Source: Acridotheres tristis
Taxonomy: Eukaryota > Chordata > Aves > Passeriformes > Sturnidae
Reading direction: 5' to 3'
Length of the DNA stretch: 64,000 bases
NCBI GenBank assembly: GCA_037013685.1
Contig: CM072891.1
Location: 5,928,501 to 5,992,500 of the forward strand
In this document: positions 57,919-64,000 of the stretch, one piece after another
Numbering within the stretch: the first letter of the stretch is position 1
Layout of the letters: every line of letters starts with the position of its first letter
Notes under the pieces: model-generated
The model's input: only the letters and a program-made list of their open reading frames with translations
What the model was told of the DNA's origin: nothing
The model's database searches: none
Made by a program: the position numbers and the translations under genes

Positions 57919-60492
57919 AACATCACTTGAAAATCCAAAATATTAATGAGAACCATTATATCAGGATTTGGTATTGTTACTCTTACTATTATCTAGATGC
58001 TACAAACATTGCCATCCTACTGGAATACTATGAAGAATTTTTGACAGAACATACTTGCTGCATTTCGGATCATTTAGCATCTGAGCACACTAAATTGCTG
58101 CTACCCTTGCTACCTGTCACTGGGACATCTCTGTGTTGTTCACAGCATGTGCAGTATTGCACTGGAGTTGTGAAGCATAAGTTCTGTACAAGCAGAGCAA
58201 AGCATAGGAGATGAGAGACTCATTATGCTTTCCTGAAAACGAGCACAGAGGACATACATAATTCACAATATCTGTAGAGACAAATGCCAGTCTAAAGTTC
58301 CTTGAGAATATAAATTAACTTAATACTCTTTGAGGGCAGCTCATGTGTAATCAGATTCTAATCCAGAATGCTGTAAGAAACTGGTGTGAAATTCAAATTC
58401 TGTATAGCACCCATACTGTGAAGAAGAGTGAAATTGCATTCAGTAAAACTGGAAATGACAACATTATTTTCCATTCAGAAAAAAAAATAATGCTAGATTC
58501 TCTTTATCAACAGAGCAAAGTAACACTTACTGACGAGGCAGTCCCAAAGAAAATGGTTGTAACAGGATATTTTCTGCTCAAGGTGCTTCTGCTCAAGTAA
58601 TTACTTGGATGACACAAAATTTATGAAGTGCTGCTGTATGCTACAAAAACATATTTAAAATGCTGCAAAAAACCACATCAGTAACAGTATTTTCATGCTC
58701 ATCAATGCACAGACTAGGTGCAGATGCTTACCATCTCTTCACACTAAACTTACACATTAGAAGTGAAGAAGATGAAAATTGTACAATGTTGGTAAATTCA
58801 TTATATGGATTTTGAATATTCTTCTATAGAGTAAAGCTGTTTGTATTAATCAGAAATTATAATTTTGCTAACATAGAGGTATTAGCTATAGATGACTTCA
58901 CGCCAAGATATGCTGCATATAATAACTAATAGAATGCAATAAATTTAAGATTTATTTAGGAATACCTCCCTCATAAGCTAAATACCATGTCTAGAGAAGC
59001 ATTGCACACTGCCTACAATAATACATTTATTTGCATTCAAACAACCTGGATGGATGCAAACAAATGGGCCATCAGAAATCACTTTATCATAAGGAAAAAT
59101 TTTGAATCCATCAAAATATAGAGATCAGATGCCAAGCATAGAGTGATTGCTCTCATGAGAAATGACATTAATGAGATATATTCTTTCGAATTCTGAGAGC
59201 TGAACTGTTGTTAAGAAAATGTATTTGCCCAAAATTACAAGCATGTCATAACTGATGATAAGTTGATGAGCCAGGACTGAAGAATTAATGAAATATTTCC
59301 ACAAAAGGTTACTTTCTGCTGTAGTAAATGAGACAAAGGTGACCACAAAGCTCATGACATTTGTTCTGAAGTCATTAATTTGGCAAAGCAAAACCAGAAT
59401 AACTACTCTTGAGCACAGTGTTTCTCCTGACTGACTGAACAGGTAGATATAGTCCTTTAACTGCAGAAACCAGGATCGCTGAGAATATCCCGGGCTGACT
59501 AAAACTGTCACTAACAAACCTTGGAGAGGCAGGGTGTGGCAAAGGACTGCTGTCTCATGCAAATGGAGCTACTATTCGGCCTCAGTTTACTGGAATCCCA
59601 TCTAAAATGCTCTCAGGCAATGCTGCAAAGAATAAATAATGTCAGAGGATTGTGTTTCCCGGACTGCAACAGTGGGAAGAAGGACGAATTGCCTGCATTG
59701 CAAATGCAGTAAAAAATACCTCTTAACTGCTGTGCCTGGAGCAAAGAAAAATAACTCAGCATGGATACTTGCTGGGTTACATACCAAAACAGTCTTACAC
59801 TGAGCTGATTCAGTAGACTGGTATGCAGTGCTGGCTCACCAAGCCAATACAGTCTATCAGCTCCATAAAAGAAAAATTAGAGCTGGGAGAATGACAGTCA
59901 TTGAAGATCCTGCAAGCCGTAGAGCTACCAAGCATAATGGGTTTGACTACACTTTTTAGGAAATATTGCAAAATAGAGAAATATTCATGCAGTACATTCC
60001 AAAGCAATTTTTGCAACTTTCTGGCAAAATGCAGATTCACAAAATGGTATGGAATTAGCACTGCAGTTGAGAGATTTATCCAAGGGTAATTAAGATTATC
60101 CATATAGCTCCACACAGCTATGTGGAAATGATTATTCTGTTAGGATCAAAACAACTTTTTCCTTCCTTAAAGGCAATCGTGTAACTTCTACTGCTTTCTT
60201 AGACCAGCCTTGCTTATGGCATATGACACATATGCTGTAACATATGACAAGCATATCATGGTGCTAGCCTCCATAATTCACTATCACAAATCAAGCAGCA
60301 ATGCCTCCATTGCTCGAGGTGGTAAACGAAATCTATTGGCACCTTATAAGGAAGACATTATATTGGGATCAGCATGGACTTCTACAAAGGGACTGGATGC
60401 CATACCTGAATTTCCTCTGTGCCATGAACTCCAGCTTCATAGCATGCGATGAAATGACATAAGAAGGATTTTTCTGAGCATGGTTCTCAAAG

Positions 60493-60508
60493 AAAAAAAA
60501 AAAAAAAA
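60493..60508. repeat. Poly-A run of 16 followed by five G
   Basis: Homopolymer adjoining GGGGG and TGGTCTC. No retroposed body was recognised on its 5' side. Confidence 0.88.
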
Positions 60509-61994
60509 GGGGGTGGTCTCAGTTTCAGAATATTTGCAATAAAACTTACAGAATTAGGGTTCCAAATAAAGCAGATTTTGAGCAGCAATTCAAATGCTGG
60601 GGAGCAACAGACATGCTGGCTGGCAGTTAATTACCCCAGATGTTGTTTATAATCTGCTGAAAGCAAACTGAAAAAACAGATGAATATTCAAGCAAAGGTT
60701 TTTAAAAGAACAATTTTGAAAGTGATTCTGCCTCATGCCATATTCAGACATCCATGTTGTTACAGGTACAGCACAGATTAGCCACAAATCTTCTTGTGTC
60801 AGAAATTAAGGGAGGGGAGAGTTATCATACTGGGATGCACAAACTGAAAGTCTATACCAAAAAAGGCTCATAAATCATAGCATACCAGATTATTTCAGTG
60901 AAAACTTAGAAAAAGGGAACAAGAAGAATTATGATGTTGCTTGTGTATGTTTTACAGTGTCTTACAGCTGTCTTACTGTACATCTAGTTCGCATTCAAGA
61001 GAAAGATTTGTTGCATTTCAGGTTTATAGAATATGTGAACTGTAGTGTCACACTTTTGGGTGAAAGATCTATAAAGCTCAAGCTTTACACTGCAGCACGA
61101 TCAGATAGGAAGGTCTTGTCTTTAACATAATTATCATTACCGTGCTGTCTTCCAGGAAAGACGATTGTACCTGGCAAGAATCTAAATCCCACAAATGTCT
61201 TATTTCAATAGGATTTACCACCTATTTTCCTTAGGTGGTATCAACCATTGAAACTTTTGTTCATTATTTTTGTTGGTTCTCTTATTTTCTCACAGAACCC
61301 TGAGCTATCTCATAGGTTGTTATTTCTTCATAAATAGAGCAAAAACAAGAATCAGCAAACTGATACAAAGAGACAGATAAGATAGTCACTAATTAATTAC
61401 TAAGTACAACTTAGTAGGGGAAAATAGTGGAAGAAGGATAATTTTTATTGCCTGTTATTTTTTTTCTGGATAAAAAATAGTGCCCCAAACTGTTACACTA
61501 GCAACCTCACTTCCAGCTTTTATTTGGGGCACCTATCTTCTGGGAACCATTCTTATTTCTGGGCTTAAAACCCCACATTGAGATTTCAATAGTAATCCAT
61601 GTTTAAGATGTCTCCTCTGGAGATTAGCAACTGAACTTCTGCTGGGTTTATGACCCTACTCATAAATATTATGACCTTACTTGGAGTTGTACAATTTTTT
61701 ATCTGAAGGATTATAAGGACTGGCAGAGGACACTAGAAACCAGAGGAAGATGTTTTGGCTACCCCGATGAAAGTGAATGCAGAATGAGGTTATTGAATAG
61801 GAAATAAGCAAAAGTTCTAGATGATATCACGGAGGAAAACATAACTGCATTTGAATCCTTGGTATTTGTTGTCCTGAGCAATGAAAAATGTTGAAATGAA
61901 ACTAGATTCCTGTACTAATTTCAAAATTCAGGATTTCTGTTGCTGGGTTATGGAGACCAAGAATTCTACTTTTTTTTTTTCTTGTTTAATGCAG

Positions 61995-62108
61995 AATTTG
62001 GCTTATGGAGTTTTGTGTTTTGCACTCTTCTTCAAAACATTAGATACTGAACGCAACCGGCCCTACACGTGGACTAGTGCTGCTGTTACATTCTTTCAGA
62101 TGACTGGG
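61995..62108 (+). other. Candidate exon, 38 codons, hydrophobic (unidentified)
   Basis: Preceded by a T-run and TTGTTTAATGCAG and followed by GGG|GTATGT. The open frame is exactly 38 codons, phase 0 at both ends. It begins NLAYGVLCFALFF, a probable membrane segment, continues KTLDTERNRPYTW and ends TFFQMTG. Three CpG dinucleotides cluster in the middle, unusual in this CpG-poor region and suggestive of constraint. I cannot assign a family, and splice-flanked frames of this length also occur by chance. Confidence 0.3.
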
Positions 62109-64000
62109 GTATGTGTCTACTTAGAGTTAAAACAATCATCAGATTTGTAGTCAGGAGATGTAAGATTGCTGTAAATCGGACTGGAAAGTTCACTGAGAGA
62201 TGCTGTCATTTCCCCAGCAACACAGGGAGAATATATAGACAAAGTCTGAGCAGGAGGAGCTCATTTTCATTCATATTCAGTTACAGGTGACATTTAAATG
62301 TGATTATCCAAGATATAAGCTATCAATATCTGACGGCCAAGGGAAAAATCCCTGTGAAGTTCTCAGAGACAGGAGGAAAAAAGTCTATTTCAATAGATGT
62401 CAGACATGAAAGTAGAGAGATAAAAAGAAGAGTACACAATTTCTCAAAGCTGTGCAAGAATAAAAGATCAAGAAGAAAAGGGTAATCAAGATAATAAAAG
62501 AATTAACCAAACAAACAAGCAGCAGAAAGGTCAAGGAAGAGAATGGAATACAGTTTGGCATCAGGCAGACAGGAATGCTTTAGGGATTGCATTAAAAAGT
62601 ATTTTGGCAAATAAAGAGGGGTGACACCAGCTTGGAAGGGATCCAAGATGGAGTTAGAAGAGAAAGTACATCTGCTGTAGAACTGACGCTTGGTGAGTTT
62701 AGAGATAAAGAGTTTAGAGATAAAGGGGAGGAGAGTTATGGGGCAGACAGATGGGGATTACTTCTCCAGCCCACTGACAAAAGCACTGTGGCCAGTGCAG
62801 CTCTTCTGACAGCATTGCTTTTTTGGACCTGTCTGTAGAACCATTCATAGACTGTAAAGCATAGATTTAGTTAAATAGTGACATTAAAAGGAATTTTTAC
62901 TTGATCTTTTGGTGATTTTTCATTTCCCCTCCAGAGGGCAATGGTTTCAAAGAAAACATCTTGTTCTGTTAGGCTGATTCCTCAGCTTGAGACAGAATTT
63001 ATTTTTTCTCTGTTGTATTGATTGCAATCAGCCAGATTTAGATTGATCACAGTTATATCTGCACCCTGCTGGCAAACAGTGACACTAAGTAATGTCAAAT
63101 TCAATTCATCAAAGATGAACATTTTCTTTGTTAAAAATATTTGTATGTGGAATGAATGCACTAATCTTAAAAAGAAAGTTCTGTAATAAAGTTGCCTAAA
63201 TACACTGGTTATGCAGCTGCAAGCATGCTTTAATGTTTCCATAATCCCAGATAGTAAAAACATAGAAAAAAATGTCCCCTAAAATTAAAATGCTCAAAGA
63301 TCCAAGCTCACAAAAGGTATCACTTGAATATTTCTCTTCAGTTCCTTTCTGCTTAAAGATAGTAACTGAAAACTTTGAACAAGAGATGGAACAGAAAGCT
63401 TTATACTACTTTGGTAAGTAAGTTTCTCATTTCCTTTAAAACCTGTCTTTGTAGATCCTCATATGAAAGATTAATCAACTAAGACAAAACAAAGGAAGAT
63501 TTAAAGCTTTGATCTTCCCAATCATCATTCCACTGTCATTCCTCATCCTCCCATTCAGCTTCTTTCTCTGTATCTTTTCTTTTCAATTTGAAGATTTTGT
63601 TAAATTCAAGATAAAATGTTTATTTTCTCAGAGCAATTTTTGTGTTCTCAGCATACCACCCAACAGCACCCACAAGGCAAAAGAACCACAAGTGCTGTCT
63701 GTTAAAGTGATTCAAAACAGAAAGGTTATCTGGGTCTTTACAAATAATGCTGCTGATCCTGTGCTCTACTGTGAATCGTTTTCAGGTATGACAACTTCTT
63801 GGTCTGACAGAGTATTTTAATCTGTTGGATAGTAGCCAAGCACACCTCATTCAAGTACCATTTGAATGGATTTGCCAGCTGGGCACAGGCTAATATTAGG
63901 GTTTCTGAAAGCCAGAGGGAGGAGATTGGTTACCAAAGAAACAAACAGCTCTTTAAGCAGATATATCCCAGAGATATCCCAAGCTCAGTCTTAACCTGGT

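Larger units (their letters stand above)
52601..64000. other. Downstream region with unproven exon-like segments
   Basis: Contains a local 119-bp duplication, a MIR-like fragment near 57.84 kb, and several open segments flanked by splice-like signals on the plus strand (52648, 52814, 53938, 54697, 57337, 61995, 63342, 63632). No segment matches a protein that I recognise. In mammals GPHN is followed by GARIN2 (FAM71D) and PALS1, but I see neither here. Confidence 0.6.

Noticed and set aside
57858..58214. 118-codon plus-strand frame starting MGKSLFLFFLSFF
   Set aside because: Its start lies in the MIR-like fragment, whose pyrimidine-rich core gives the apparent signal peptide.

Overview
This is a stretch of vertebrate nuclear DNA, most likely from a bird. 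It is AT-rich, has no bacterial-style gene packing, and its coding sequence lies in short exons bounded by GT-AG introns. It carries several truncated copies of CR1, the LINE that dominates avian genomes, and two weathered MIR-like SINE fragments.

From 1 to about 45.86 kb the window holds the 3' half of the gephyrin gene (GPHN) on the plus strand. Twelve consecutive coding exons (3474-45686) can be read by eye. All have AG acceptors and GT donors, and all join in a single compatible frame. Together they encode residues 350-736 in the numbering of the 736-residue mammalian protein, plus two bases of codon 349, and end in a TGA stop. This is almost the whole MoeA-like E domain. That domain inserts molybdenum into molybdopterin and forms the gephyrin dimer that binds glycine- and GABA-A-receptor loops at inhibitory synapses. 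The G domain, the linker and the first part of the E domain lie upstream of the window. Introns range from 171 bp (15807-15977) to about 18.3 kb (18075-36401). They contain three sizeable CR1 3' ends and a shorter CR1 tail, a long ATTCT pentanucleotide array, a three-copy 32-bp minisatellite and a 28-nt near-palindrome.

From about 45.86 kb to 64 kb there is no gene that I can name. Here I see a short antisense CR1 end, a recent 119-bp local duplication 2 kb apart, an A-rich low-complexity tract, a MIR-like fragment and several splice-flanked open segments. The best of these segments is at 61995-62108, a 38-codon hydrophobic stretch. Some neighbouring segments happen to be phase-compatible. 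They could be exons of an unidentified downstream gene, or cryptic exons of the kind abundant in intergenic DNA, and I rate them low.

I found no bacterial operon, CRISPR array, tRNA, rRNA or intact mobile element. The best-supported content is a strongly conserved, intact gephyrin 3' half; the novelty claims are modest and are marked as such.
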